A stretch of 64,000 nt of DNA, taken from the NCBI GenBank assembly GCA_025175895.1, contig CM045993.1:63430621-63494620 (forward strand). Direction: 5' to 3'. The position numbers and the translations under genes are program-made. Numbering within the stretch: position 1 is the stretch's first letter; every line of letters begins with the position of its first letter. The notes below the pieces were generated by a model. That model did no database searches. It saw only the letters and a list, made by a program, of their open reading frames with translations, and had not been told where the DNA came from. Of this stretch, positions 11,971-24,055 are shown in pieces. The DNA is from Wurfbainia villosa (lineage: Eukaryota; Streptophyta; Magnoliopsida; Zingiberales; Zingiberaceae).

Positions 11971-13305
11971 ATCTCCCCCTTTTTGATGTGTGGCAATCCG
12001 TTTAAGTTAGGTAAAAACATTTGATATAAATTCTAAGGTAAGAAAGCATATAAACATAAACATGATATAGCAACATGCAACTCCCCCTTAATCCATGAAA
12101 CTCCAATACAAATTTTCTCCCCCTATCATAATTAACTTAAACATAATCAATTCTCCCCCTTTGACACCATCAAAAAGATTAACACTAAGTTATAAACCCA
12201 TGGCATCAAGTCTAATAGAAGAAAAATATAAAAAATTAGCTTAAAACCTGAATTCGACCATTACTATTCTGATTTACAGACCATCAGTCGACTGGTTCAG
12301 ACTACCAGTCAACTGGGACGTGATTTTCAGAACTTTCTGATTTTCGGACCGAAATTCAGAAATGCATTAAAAATTTCAAAAAATTCGAAAAATCATGAAA
12401 TTTAGGGAACATGTTACTTTTAAGTATATCTATGAGTGAAAATTAGTTTTTCATGATAAATCATCATATTTTCAAGTATTTGCCAAAAATACAAAAGCTT
12501 TAAAAACCACTAAGTTTTAGATCATGATAGTATTAAGTTTACTACCTAGTTTTGTATCCAATTGTTTCAAAACACCAATACATAGATTTTAAAGTAAGAA
12601 ATTGTTTTGAAAACATATGAAATATCCAACCATGATATTTGGGCAGTATGTCTATGAATTAAACATAAGCCTTCCCCATGATTGGTCTATTATTGCTATT
12701 TTGATACCTTAAATGACCATCTAAATGCCATAGGCATTAGTGGACATTTGTATCATCCTAACATCTCACTCATGCTAAGTTTTCAATCATGGTAGCCTAT
12801 AGTGAGTGTGAGATGTATCCTAAAGGTATTTGTATATACTTAACTATTTTATTCATGCAATTCTATCAAGGTTAAGTATCATCCTAACAATCCTCATGAT
12901 CATAAAGTTATATATGAACTAATTTCACATTATGATCATAAAAATCATGTATTCATCAAATAATAATCATGCATTAGGTATTATATCATGATAATAAGCA
13001 AAGTATCACCTAAATCATGATTTAATCCTATTTCTCATGATTATGTGCCAAATATCAAAATCATAAATCATGATTTCAAACATACATAGCAATCATGATT
13101 TAAGCATTATTAACTATTTATAGGCACGTTATCATCACCTAACACTATTTCAAAATGTTGTCCCGCCATCCTAAGTCAACCAAAATATGATATAGGCCAA
13201 TTGCATATGGTTGACTACCCTAGGATTTTCCTAACCCTTAAGGATGGAGTTTGGAACCCAAAATAAGTTCTTGCCTATGGGGTTCACTAGATACTCCTTA
13301 GGAAT
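11971..13305 (-). other. Copia-3 non-coding tract between gag and 3' LTR
   Basis: AT-rich 1.3 kb with no long ORF and no pol motif in any frame. Just beyond the gag stop, the minus strand still encodes an FWVPNS-like peptide near 13245, a motif that in Copia-7 sits at the gag C terminus. The gag was thus once longer and pol has been lost. It also contains a CAGTCGACTG / CAGTCAACTG pair at 12285 and 12306. Confidence 0.7.
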
Positions 13306-14967
13306 CTATTTCCTAGATATTACTTTCTTCTTATCTTGTCCCCTAGCAATTAGGCATTTGTAGGCCTTTTCATTTTTCATTTCTTTATAACCTAGGCCCT
13401 TCTTGTTAAAGCTTGCTCTTTGGCTCCCTATGATGATGTTCAATATGTTGGAGTCAATTGTGAATTTTTCTAGGGCTTTTGTCAAATAATCTACCTTTTC
13501 CCTTAAAGCCCTATTTTCTTCTATACATGCATCACTAACATCCGAAGGCATATAGTTATCATGTGAGCATGCATCATCATGGCAAGAAGAAATATTTTCA
13601 TTTTCATTTAAGCATGCTTTTTCTAGTTTATTTTCTAAGTCCTTAATTTGATCTTGCATGCTTTTGTTCTTCTTCTTAGCTCTAAATAAATCCCTTGTTA
13701 AGCTAAAAACCATGGAAACTATTTTCTTAGGAGTTAGATTCGTTACCATAGTTTCCATGTCCTCTTCTTCTTCTTCGGATGAGGAGGATGTAGAGGCTCC
13801 CCCTTCACTTGAGCTCTCTCCACTTGAGCTTGATTCTTCATTTTCGGTGGAGGAGCAATCCAAGTCGTCGAATGCCATCAATGCTAGGTTGGTGACAAAT
13901 ACATTTTCTTCCTCAGATGAGGAAGAGGAAGAAGGGTCATCCCATGTCTTGGCCTTGAATGCTTTGGCCTTCCCCTTTTCCTTTGCCTTCTTTTCTTCTT
14001 CCTTTTTCTTGTTCCCCTTTTTCTTCTTCTTTTCTTCTTTCTTCTTCCTCTCTTCCTTGCTCTTGTTTAGGAGAGGACAATTGTCCCTTATGTGTCCCTC
14101 TCCTTGGCAATTGTAGCAAATGATTTTCCCCCTTGGTCTTCTATTCCTATCATTAGATTTATTAAAATGAAAACCCTTTAAAGCACGCCTTACCCTCCTT
14201 ACCATATATGCTTCTTCCATGCTATCCATGGAAGAGGAGGAGGATGCTTCATCATCATCGGAGGAGGAGGGGATCTCTATCTTTTTCTTCCCCTTGTTTG
14301 CCAAGAATGCTACTCCTCTTGAAGGTTGGATTTTTGGCTCTTCTTGTATTCCTTCAAGCCTCGTTTCGTGGAGCTCCATTGTTGAGAAGAACTCCTCCAA
14401 GGTGCTCACTTCTAAATTCTTCGAAATATAAAAGGAGTCCACCATGGAGCTCCACTTTGAGGATCGCGGAAAGGCATTTATAGCCTTCATAACCATATCC
14501 CGGTTTGATAGCTTCTCATCTACACTTGACAAACCGGTTATAATTTCCTTGAAACGGGAATGTAAGGAAATTACCTTTTCTCCCTTTTCTAGTTTAATGT
14601 TGTTGAGTTGGGAGCGGAGGAGGTCTCTTCTTACAAGTTTAGCCTCCGAGGTGCCTTCATGAAGCTCAATTAGCTTCTCCCACATCTCCTTGGCACTTAG
14701 GCATTCTCCAATTCGGTTGATCTCTTGTTGGGGGAGCACATTGAAAAGATGATGCTTGGCTTTTGAGTTTGCAAGGTGCTCTTCCCTTTGCTTTTTGGTC
14801 CACCTAGATTTCTCTATTGGCTTCCCTTCTTCATCCCTAGGCAAAATGAAACCGGATTCCATTGTAATCATAATATCAAAATCCGTTTCAAAAAATACCT
14901 CCATTCTCTTTTTCCACCAAGAGAATTCGCCGTCGAACTTCGGTGGGTGGATGTTGGAGCCAGCCAT
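13306..14967 (-). CDS. Copia-3 Gag polyprotein (capsid plus nucleocapsid)
   Basis: Intact 553-codon ORF, the longest retroelement gag without a stop in the window apart from Copia-7. Residues about 8-210 form a UBN2-type copia capsid (WWKKRMEVFF near the start, AKEMWEKLIELHEG around 92-105, SRFKEII, AFPRSSKWSSM). Residues about 284-297 are a CCHC zinc knuckle (CYNCQGEGHIRDNC), followed by a Lys/Glu-rich tract, acidic Ser-rich tracts, a coiled coil at about 430-450, and a C-terminal GSQRASFNKKGLGY motif typical of SIRE-type elements. The start codon lies 44 bp inside the primer site. The antisense ORFs over it (13658-14116, 14208-15054) are shadows. An open gag with no pol suggests that gag was kept under selection, or that insertion is recent. 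Confidence 0.9.
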   Translation of the reverse strand: MAGSNIHPPKFDGEFSWWKKRMEVFFETDFDIMITMESGFILPRDEEGKPIEKSRWTKKQREEHLANSKAKHHLFNVLPQQEINRIGECLSAKEMWEKLIELHEGTSEAKLVRRDLLRSQLNNIKLEKGEKVISLHSRFKEIITGLSSVDEKLSNRDMVMKAINAFPRSSKWSSMVDSFYISKNLEVSTLEEFFSTMELHETRLEGIQEEPKIQPSRGVAFLANKGKKKIEIPSSSDDDEASSSSSMDSMEEAYMVRRVRRALKGFHFNKSNDRNRRPRGKIICYNCQGEGHIRDNCPLLNKSKEERKKKEEKKKKKGNKKKEEEKKAKEKGKAKAFKAKTWDDPSSSSSSEEENVFVTNLALMAFDDLDCSSTENEESSSSGESSSEGGASTSSSSEEEEEDMETMVTNLTPKKIVSMVFSLTRDLFRAKKKNKSMQDQIKDLENKLEKACLNENENISSCHDDACSHDNYMPSDVSDACIEENRALREKVDYLTKALEKFTIDSNILNIIIGSQRASFNKKGLGYKEMKNEKAYKCLIARGQDKKKVISRK

Positions 14968-15010
14968 TTTGAATGTTGCTTGTTGTGGCGGTTAGTCCTT
15001 GACAAGCTTT

Positions 15011-15027
15011 CCTTGGCTCTGATACCA
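15011..15027 (-). other. Copia-3 primer binding site
   Basis: The minus strand reads TGGTATCAGAGCCAAGG, two bases after the 5' LTR end; initiator Met-tRNA type. Confidence 0.9.
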
Positions 15028-15029
15028 CT

Positions 15030-16250
15030 TGTAGGAGATCGAACGGCCGGCTAGAGGGGGGTGAATAGCCTTTTGTCGTTGGATGTCGGTATTTGGTCGT
15101 CTACAAAACTAATTAGCGCAACGGAAACAATAAAGACAAGCAAATACAAATACAAGAAAACAAATGCTAACACAATAGTATAACGTGGTTCACGGCTACG
15201 CCGCTAATCCACGGTCCCCGATTCGTCCTCGGTTAATCACTCCGCCAAAATCAATCCACTAATGGTCTCTCCTTTGCACCAAGCTAGGTGGAGGTAACCT
15301 TTACAATCAAGATCACTCTTCTTACAATAAGAATGAAGTAAAAGCAAGTAAGAAGAGTTTAAAGCTTGTGGGGCACTTGGATGGTCGTTTGGAGTAAGAG
15401 CATTAGCCATTCAAAAGCCCACACCCTCTCTTTTTATAGAGTGGAAGCTTTTCTTCCCGTTGGCCGCCACCAGTCGACTGCTGCCCTTGGCAGTTGACTG
15501 CCGCCACTCCAACAGCCTCCGAACACGTCGGATCCCGACCGTTGTAGTCAAATGGAACACTCGACAGTCGACTGATGGACCTCATGATCATTCCCGCTTC
15601 CGTAGTCGTGCCCGATCGGCTCACGGCGGTCCGCGGGCTAAACCCTTCGACCCGGTCATCGTTGCTTTCGTGAATCGTGATGGTCTTAGCGATCATCGCC
15701 CACATATGATACGATCGTATTGGCCTCAAAACACTCAGTCGAATACCAATCGAACCACGTTCGACTCAGAGCATTCGACTGTCATTCCATGGCAGTCAAC
15801 TGGTGTCGAGAAATCCCATCCGACACTTAGCCAAATGGGCAAGTTTCACCTAAGAGCTACCCCTTCCCGGGTTACATTCGCTCACTCTCATCTCTCGGAG
15901 TCCCTCACCTTCGAAGTTCTCTTCGTTCACGGCTACCTCCCTCGGTAGCATCAGGCGCACGACTCTGCAATGCTCCTTCGCATCTCTTGCCTCGAAGTCT
16001 ACTTCCTCCGGCTTCACTCCAAGCTCCTCATCCGGCGGTCCCTCGGATCCTCCAAGTGCACGGCTTCCGCAAAGCCATCCTTCACCGACTCAAGGACTGA
16101 GTCATGAGATGTGAAACTCGCCACGGCTCAATGTGCGAATTACTAAGCCCTGCAAGGCTTCAACGCACATATTAAATCAACATAACACACTAACTTAAAC
16201 CCTTTACCACACACATCAAAACCTTATCATGGCAAGAGATTGCCCTAACA
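15030..16250 (-). repeat. Copia-3 5' LTR with promoter
   Basis: 1221 bp, plus-strand TGTAGGAGATCGAACGG ... TGCCCTAACA. A minus-strand TATA box TCTATAAAAA is at 15431-15440 (partner at about 11166-11174 in the other LTR). It contains CAGTCGACTG at 15471-15480 and 15565-15574 and degenerate partners. Most LTR-LTR divergence is concentrated at about 15470-15800, while the flanks are nearly identical. Confidence 0.9.
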
Positions 16251-16926
16251 ACTGACAATTAATTAATTAACATCTAACTCCATGAGCAGTACCACTCAAC
16301 CTTATATCATACTGGACCAAGTCCACATGTAGAATTTACATGATGATCCTTATGAGCTCCTCAAGGGGACATCATCATCCTAATACATAGGACACGATTT
16401 CCTCCTATAATCAACGAAACACCATGTAAATAATATCATTTCCCAACTTATCGGGCCTATTGATTTAACCCATAAATCTCGCCCATTGGTAAATCAAAGA
16501 AATAAATATTAAGTACATGTTCCGGTTATTATATCGGAATTAAGAGCATGTACACCATAATATCCATGGTCCGATTCAATTATGTAGTCAACAATAAATT
16601 GAATCACCTCTAAGTCGGTCTTGCTCAATACACACAAAGTGTACTAGTGTAATTCTATGGTCAAGATAAACCATTACCAAATTACACTACAACCATGCCA
16701 ATGGTTTGTCCAAAACCATCTTGGTTGTGATCCTCTACTTATAATCTATAAGAAACTGATAACATGATCCTTTGTGTGACACTACACACCATGTTATCTA
16801 CAATGTAAAGTATTAGACAAGATGCACACATATAATAAATATAAAATACAAACAATGATCATGTGATTCTTATTTCAAAATGAGGATGCCCATACAAAGA
16901 CTAGGCTTTCAGTATACATCCCAACA

Positions 16927-19071
16927 ATCTCCCACTTATACTAAAAGACTATGCTGCCATCAAAGTGCCATACATCTTATTCTCATTCCCTCCACATGCC
17001 TATCAAAAGCTCTCACTGGAAGGGCCTTAGTGAAAGGATCTGTCAGATTATCCTCTGATGCAATCTTGGCGATAGCAACTTCTCCTTGCTTTACGATCTC
17101 TGGTATCAGGTGGTACTAGCGCTCTATGTGTTTACTTATCTTATGGGCTCGTGAGTCCTTCGAGTTTGCAACTGCACCACTGTTATCACAATAAACTGTG
17201 ATAGTTCTGGGCAAACCAGGAATCACATCCAAGTCCATCAAAGAGTTCCTGAGCCATACAGCTTCTTTGGCTGCCTCAGAGGCTGCCACATACTCAGCTT
17301 CCATAGTGGAGTCCGCCAAGCATTTCTTCTTGACACTTCTCCGGACAATGGCTCCACCTCCCAAAGTAAACACAAAACCCGAGGTAGACTTATTGTTATC
17401 CCTATCTGATTGGAAGTCAGAATCTGTGTAACCCACAGGGAGTAATTTATCTGCTTGGTATGCCAGCATATAATCCCTAGTCCATCTCAGGTACTTCAAT
17501 ATATGCTTTACCATAGTCCAATGTTCCTATCCTAGATTACTCTGATATCTGCTAACCATGTCCACAGCAAAGCAGATATCCGACCTCGTACATAACATAG
17601 CATACATGAGGCTTTCTACCGCCAAATCATAAGGAACCACCTTCATCTCCTCTATCTCCTTTGATGTTCTAGGACACATCTCTTTAGATAAAGGTACTCC
17701 ATGCCTAAAAGGTAGAAAACCTTTCTTGGAGTTCTGCATGCTAAAACGAGCCAAAATAGTGTCTACGTATGAAGCTTGAGATAAGCACAACGTCCTTTTC
17801 TTGATATCCCTTATAACCAAAATAGTGTCTCACTTCTCTCAAGTCCTTCATATCAAACTGTTTAGACAACCATACCCTTACTTCTGACAACACTTTGCCA
17901 TTGTTGACAATAAGCAAAATATCATCTACGTACAGTACAAGAAATACCACTATGTTTCCGTCACATCTCTTGTATACACAAGAATCATCTGGACTTTAAA
18001 TAAATTCATATGACTGGATTACCTCATCAAAGTGGATATTCCAAGATCTTGAAGCTTGCTTCAGTCCATAAATGGACCGATTAAGCTTGTACACAAGATG
18101 CTTTTTGCCCTTTGCAATGAATCCCTTTGGTTGTTCCATATAGATGTTTTCTTCAAGACTTCCATTAAGGAAAGCTGTCTTGACATCCATCTGCCAAACC
18201 TCATAATCCATATGAGCAGCAATAGGTGAGAGAATCCGCATAGACTTAAGCATGGCTACTGATGAAAAGGTCTCCTCATAGTCGATGCCCTCTTTCTGAG
18301 TATACCCTTTTGCAACAAGCCTTGCTTTGAAGGTCTCAACCTTCCCGTCTGTTCCTCTCTTTATTTTGTAGATCCACTTGCATCAAATGGTTTTTACACC
18401 ATTAGGTGATTCTACCAGCTCCCAGACCTGATTTGAATCCATAGATTCTATCTCAGAATTTATCGCCCTTTGCCAAGATACCACGTCTTTGTCTTGGATT
18501 GCCTCATCATATGTCCAAGGCTTAGATTCATGTTCGCCATGGACAAAATCAGAAGATTCTCCCAAGAACATAAATCTATCAGGTTGTCTAACAACCCTTC
18601 CACTATGACGAGGTATCACCTGTGTATCCTCTGTGATACGTGGTGCAGTCACATGTGGTATGTCCTCTTGTACCGTTAGTACTGAAGTAGTGACTTCCCC
18701 TCTAGAACAATCTTGCTCATGGGTTTGTGGTTCATCACATAGTCTTCCTCTAAAAATCGGCCATTCGTGCTAACGAATACCCTCTGATCTCTCGGACTAT
18801 AGAATAAACCACCTTTCATTCTTCTAGGATAGCCTACGAACAAGCGCACTACTGTACGAGGTTCCAACTTACCATCATCTACCTTCAGAACAAGTGATGG
18901 ACTCCCCCAAATCCGAATATGTCCCAGAGTAGGATTTCACTTAGTCCACAATTCTGTGGGAGTAGAAGGTACTGATTTAGATGGTACCAAGTTCAGAATA
19001 TACACTATCGTATCCAGAGCATACCCCCAGAATGAATCTGATAACTCAGATTAACTCATCATCGATCTAAC
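16927..19071 (-). pseudogene. Copia-2 pol 3' half: integrase end, RT, RNase H
   Basis: Reading right to left: integrase C-terminal region (about 19070-18680), RT (about 18652-17530) with YVDD encoded at 17921-17932, and RNase H (17514-16963) ending at the TGA whose complement is 16960-16962. Frames are broken by stops, including a TGA in the RT motif VKTI*CKW (complement of 18383-18385) that Copia-4 shares. The integrase is cut at CTAAC (19067-19071) by Copia-4 and resumes at 27433. Confidence 0.85.
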
Positions 19072-21036
19072 TGTAGGTTTTGCCCGGAAGCTCTGATACC
19101 AATTGAAGGGATTTCCCTCGTCGAGTCCGTGAGGGGAAACTTCGCTTCCCCTTCACCTCGGTTGCTTGACCATGGTGATCCCTTCAATGTCCCTGGATTA
19201 AAAAAATTTAATCCTAGACAAAAGGGATTCCCAAAGCAACCAAGTCATCGTCGTGCTATTCGTTTAGAGAGGTCACTTGAACAAACAAGTTGTTCAAGCG
19301 ACCTTCCTCTATTCTACGAGTAGTCGCGGAATAGACGATGTCTGGATCGCCGGTTTTTGTGTTTATACTCGGGATCCAAGTATTATTTAGCTATTTACAG
19401 AAATATAACCTGCTTATATTTGAAAAACAAAAACAAGCAATGAATAAAAGAGAAAGAAGAATAGGTATACCTCATGGTCTTCTAATGTATGACCTTCCTC
19501 CTTTTGGACGTCGTGTGGGCGACGATCCACCAAAAGTCGAAGCTCCTAGATCGCAAAACATCCTTCCTTGCTTTTCCCAAGCAAGAGGAAGAAGAGAAAC
19601 AATGTTTTTCTCCTTCCAAAACTCAACTAACAAGGAGCTATCAAAGCCCTTGCCGCCGGCCAACTAGAAGGAGAAGGAGATGGTGGAAAACTACCAAGAC
19701 ACCAAGGGAAACCGTATATCTTGTTTCCACCACCTAAGGAGAAGAAGAAGGGGACTTTGGGCACCGACCAAGGCTGGAAAAGAGATGGAAAAAGCTGTTG
19801 GACTTGGCTCAAAGAGGAAGAAGAAGAGAGAAAGAACCTTCCTTATTTGGTGCCACCCTAGCCTCAAAACCCTAATCCCAATCCTATCTCAAATAGGATT
19901 GCTCCTTGCCGCCCAAACCCTAGCTCTCCTCCTATTCATCAAGTAATCCACGACCACTCCCCATGCCCTCCTTTTATAGAGTTAGGGATAAATCATGAAT
20001 TAATCTCCTCCATTGGTTCTAGGGATTTAATCTCAACCGTCGGATCTAGAGATTTAATCTCAACCGTCGGATCTTAGAGATTTGATCTCTTCCAATGGAT
20101 CTTAGAGTTTTGTTTCTATCCATTGGATCTAAGCTTCATGAGGTGTTAATAGGCTACATTAGGGACCATGAGGAGGAGTTGGGTCTTGGCCACCCATGGA
20201 TCAAGCACACATAAAGTCCGATCCACTAATGATGATCCAATCCACTAAAGGTTCATCATTGATCTACCTCACCAACCCCCATATGATAATATGGGCTCCA
20301 TATATTATTTGTACATTTTCTCCCCATGTTTAAGATCTCCAATGTCCGTCGATTAATTAATTTACTGACCATTAATTAATCCACATATAACTCCTTGAGT
20401 AGTATCACTCAACCTTTTCATCATGCCGAACCAAGTCCACCTGCAGGGTTTACATGATGAACCTTATGAGCTCCTCAAGGGGACATCATCATCCTAAAAT
20501 ATAGGACACGGTTTCCTCCTATAATCAACGGCACACCATATAAATAATATCATCTCCCAACTTACCGAGCCTATCGATTTAATCTATAAATCTTGCCCAT
20601 TGGTAAATCAAAGAGATGAGTACTAAGTATATGTGCCCGTTATTATATCGGGATTAAGAGCATGTACTAAATAATATCTGAGATCCGATTCGATTATGTA
20701 GTTAGCAATAAATCGAATCACCTCTATGTCGGTCATGCTCAATACACAAAAAGTGCACTAGTGTGATTCTATGGTCAAGACAAACCAATACCAAATCACA
20801 CTACAACCATTCCGATGGTTTGTCCAAAGCCATCTCGGTTGTGAGCCTTTACTTATACTTTTCAAGGGGTCGATAACATGATCTCCTGTGTGACACCACA
20901 CACCATGTTATCTACAATTTAAAGTATGAGACAATATTGCATAACTATAAAAATATGCAAACAATGATCATGTGATTTTTATTTCAAAATAAATATGTTC
21001 ATACAAAAGAAAGACTTTTTAGTATACATCCCTACA
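19072..21036 (-). repeat. Copia-4 3' LTR
   Basis: Plus-strand TGTAGGTTTTGCCCGG ... CATCCCTACA. Tandem array at 20001-20131 and TATA box (minus strand CTCTATAAAAG) at 19970-19980. Immediately right is the reversed polypurine tract ATCTCCCACTT (21037-21047). ORFs such as 19338-19667 and 19680-19946 are LTR shadows. Confidence 0.92.
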
Positions 21037-21069
21037 ATCTCCCACTTATACTAAAAGACTATGCTATTC

Positions 21070-22550
21070 TCAAAGTGTCATACATCTGATCCCCATTCCC
21101 TCCACATGCCTATCAAAAGCTCTCACCGGAAGGGCCTTAGTGAAAGGATCTGCCAGGTTATCCTCCGATGCAATCTTGGCCACAACAACTTCTCCTCTCT
21201 TTACGATTTCTCGTATCATGTGGTACTTGCGCTCTATGTGTTTACTAGCCTTATGGGATCGTGGTTCCTTCGAGTTTGCAACTCCACCACTATTATCACA
21301 ATAAATTGTGATAGTTCTGGGCAAACCAGAAATCACATCCAAGTCCATCAGGAAGTTCGTGAGTCATACAGCTTCTTTGGCCGCCTCAGAGGTGGCCACA
21401 TACTGAGCTTCCATGGTGGAGTCCGCCACGCACTTTTGCTTGACACTCCTCCATACAATGGCTCCACCTCCCAAAGTAAACACAAAACCTGAGGTAGACT
21501 TACTATTATCCCTATCAGATTGGAAGTCAGAATCCGTGTAAACCACAGGGAGTAATTGGTCTGCCCGGTAAATTAGCATATAATCCCTAGTCCTTCTCAG
21601 GTACTTCAATATATGCTTTACCGCAGTCCAATGTCCCTGTCCTGGATTACTCTGATATCTGCTGACCATGCCCACGACAAAGCAGATATCTGGTCTCGTA
21701 CAGAGCATCGCATACATGAGGCTTCCTACTGCCGAAGCATAAGAAACCGCCTTCATCTCCTCTATCTCCTCAGATGATCTAGGACACATCTCCTTAGATA
21801 AAGGAACTCCATGCCTGAAAGGTAGAAAACCCTTCTTGGAGTTTTGCATGCTAAAATGCTCCAAAATCGTGTCTATGTTTGAAGCATGGGATAAGCACAA
21901 CATCCTTTTCCTGCAATTCCTTATAACCTTGATCCCAAGGATGTGTCCCACCTCTCCCAAGTCCTTCATATCGAACTGTTTGGACAACCATACCCTTACG
22001 TCCAATAACACCTTGATATTGTTGTCAATCAAAAAAATGTCATCTACGTATAGTACAAGAAATACCACTACGTTTCCGTCACATCTCTTGTATACACAAG
22101 ACTCATCCGGACTTTGAATAAATCCATAAGACTGGATCACCTCATCAAACCGGATGTTCCAAGACCTCGAAGCTTGCTTCAATCCTTAAATGGACCGATT
22201 AAGCTTACATACAAGATGCTCTTTGCCCTTAGCAATGAATCCCTCTGGTTGCTTCATGTAGATGTTTTCCTCAAGACTTCCATTAAGGAAAGCTGCCTTG
22301 ACATCCATCTGCCACACCTCATAATTCATATGAGCTACTATGCATAAGAGAATCCGGATAGATTTAAGCATGGCTACCGGCGAAAAGGTCTCCTCATAAT
22401 CGATACCCTCTTTCTGAGTATACCCCTTCGCAACAAGCCTCGCTTTGAAGGTCTCAAACTTCCCATCTATTCCTCTATTTCTTTTGTAGATCCACTTGTA
22501 TCAAATGGTTTTTACACCGTCGGGTGGTTCTACTTGCTCCCAGACCTGAT
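21070..22550 (-). pseudogene. Copia-4 reverse transcriptase and RNase H
   Basis: A 272-codon stretch (22182-21364) runs from LKQASRSWN through the catalytic YVDD (encoded at 22039-22050), the RT tail and into RNase H (TDSDFQSD). RNase H continues to the TGA whose complement is 21070-21072. Upstream RT is split by stops, including a TGA in VKTI*YKW (complement of 22501-22503), also found in Copia-2. Function would need more than one repair; treated as dead. Confidence 0.85.
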
Positions 22551-24055
22551 TTGAATCCATAGATTCAATCTCAGTATTCATTGCACTTTGCCAAGATGTT
22601 GTATCTATATCTTGGATTGCCTCGTCGCATGTTTAGGGATCAGGTTCATTTTTGCCAGGGACCAAATCAGAAGATTCACCCAAGAACATGAATCTAAGAG
22701 GCTGTCTAACAACCCTCCCACTACGACAAGGTATCATCTGTGTATCCTCTGTGACACGCGGTGCAGTGACATGTGGTATATCCTCTTGTACGGGTGGTAC
22801 TAAAGAAGTGACTTCCACTTTTAACTCCTTTCGAACAATTTTACTCTTGGGCTTATGGCTTATCACATAGTCTTCCTCTAGAAATCTGGCGTTCGTGCTA
22901 ACGATCACCCTCTGATCTCTAGGACTATAAAACAATCCACCCTTCATTCCTCTAGGATAGCCAACGAACAAGCGCACTTCTGTACGAGGTTCCAACTTAC
23001 CATCATCTGCCTTCAGCACATGTGTTGAACTCCCCCATATCTGAATATGTCTTAGACTAGGCTTTCGCTCGGTCCACAACTCTGTGGGAGTAGAAGACAC
23101 TAATTTAGATGGAACCAAGTTCAGAATGTACACCACCGTATCTATAGCATATCCTTTGAACGAATCTGGCAAGTCAGAATAACTCATCATCGATATAACC
23201 ATCTCCATAAGAGTCCTATTCCTTCGCTCTGCTACACCGTTCTGCTGGGGTGTGCAAGGTGCAGTCAATTGGGATTGAATCCCAACCTTTGATAAGTAGT
23301 TCCTAAACTCTCCCAAGAGGTTCTCTCCACCACGATCAGATCGTAGTGTCATCCGTATCTTGAATAATCGTCTATAAAAGAGACGAAGTATTCAAGACCA
23401 CCTCTTGCCTAGATAGTCATAGCACCACACAAATTAGAATGAACCATTCCTAACACATCTTTGCCTTTATACCCCTTGGCCGTGAAAAGGCCTCTTGGTC
23501 ATCTTACCCTCCAAGCAAGATTCGTAGGTTGGGAGATCCTCCACCACTAATTAACCCAAAGGTCCATCAGCTATCAACCTTTGAATTCTGCTTAGGTTAA
23601 TGTGACCAAGCCTAAGATGCCAAAGATATGTTTGGTTCATTTTCGAAGGTACTTTTCTCTTATTGGAATTAGAAGATGAGTTATTAACTTCAATTTGCAT
23701 CGTGGGAGGCTTTGTAAACAAATTTCCTTTCAATGTACCTGAACAAATATTCTCCCTATTCCTTTTTATAACAACTCTGTCATTAAAAGAAATAGAATAT
23801 CCATCCATAATAATTTAGAAACTGAAACTAAATTCTTTCTAAATAAAGGTACATAAAAGGAATTTTCCAGAACCTAAGTTTTATTTTTCTCAAAAGATAA
23901 ATAAAACTTCTCCCACTGTAATTGCCGCCACCTTCATGGCATTGCCCAAGTAAATGGTAATCTCCCCTTTAGCTAGTCGTCGGGTTTCTTGGAACCCCTG
24001 CAAAGTGTTGCAGACATGATTAGTGGCTCTCGTATCTACACACCATGTACCGGTA
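22551..24055 (-). pseudogene. Copia-4 protease and integrase
   Basis: Integrase C-terminal two thirds are open (23352-22633), with the second catalytic Asp in LRSDRGG and the Glu in GVAERRNR. The first Asp is Asn (complement of 23433-23435), and a TAG lies just after it in MTI*ARGG (complement of 23409-23411). The zinc domain (WHLRLGHI) is at 23808-23551. The protease motif reads DTR instead of DTG (complement of 24028-24030), which removes the active-site Gly; Copia-5 has the same change. Confidence 0.85.

Larger units (their letters stand above)
10765..16250 (-). mobile_element. Copia-3: gag-only, pol-less SIRE-like LTR retrotransposon
   Basis: 5486-bp element bounded by ACTGA target duplications (10760-10764 and 16251-16255). 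It has two LTRs of 1206 and 1221 bp, a Met-tRNA primer site, one long gag ORF and about 1.3 kb of non-coding sequence before the polypurine tract. No protease, integrase, RT or RNase H motif is found in any frame. Gag features (UBN2-like capsid, one CCHC knuckle, coiled coil, conserved GSQRASFNKKGLGY motif) suggest the SIRE/Maximus lineage of copia. It must borrow pol from another element. Confidence 0.88.
9681..16926 (-). repeat. Copia-2 3' LTR, interrupted by Copia-3
   Basis: On the plus strand it opens TGAAGGTCGAAGC and ends CATCCCAACA at 16926, followed by the reversed polypurine tract ATCTCCCACTT (16927-16937). Positions 10765-16255 are the Copia-3 insertion plus one target copy. Unlike its relatives this LTR lacks the expanded 27-bp array. 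Confidence 0.8.

Noticed and set aside
13658..15054. Several plus-strand ORFs of 70-152 codons
   Set aside because: They are antisense to the intact Copia-3 gag; low-complexity Ser/Phe/Leu composition mirrors its Lys/Glu/Ser codons.
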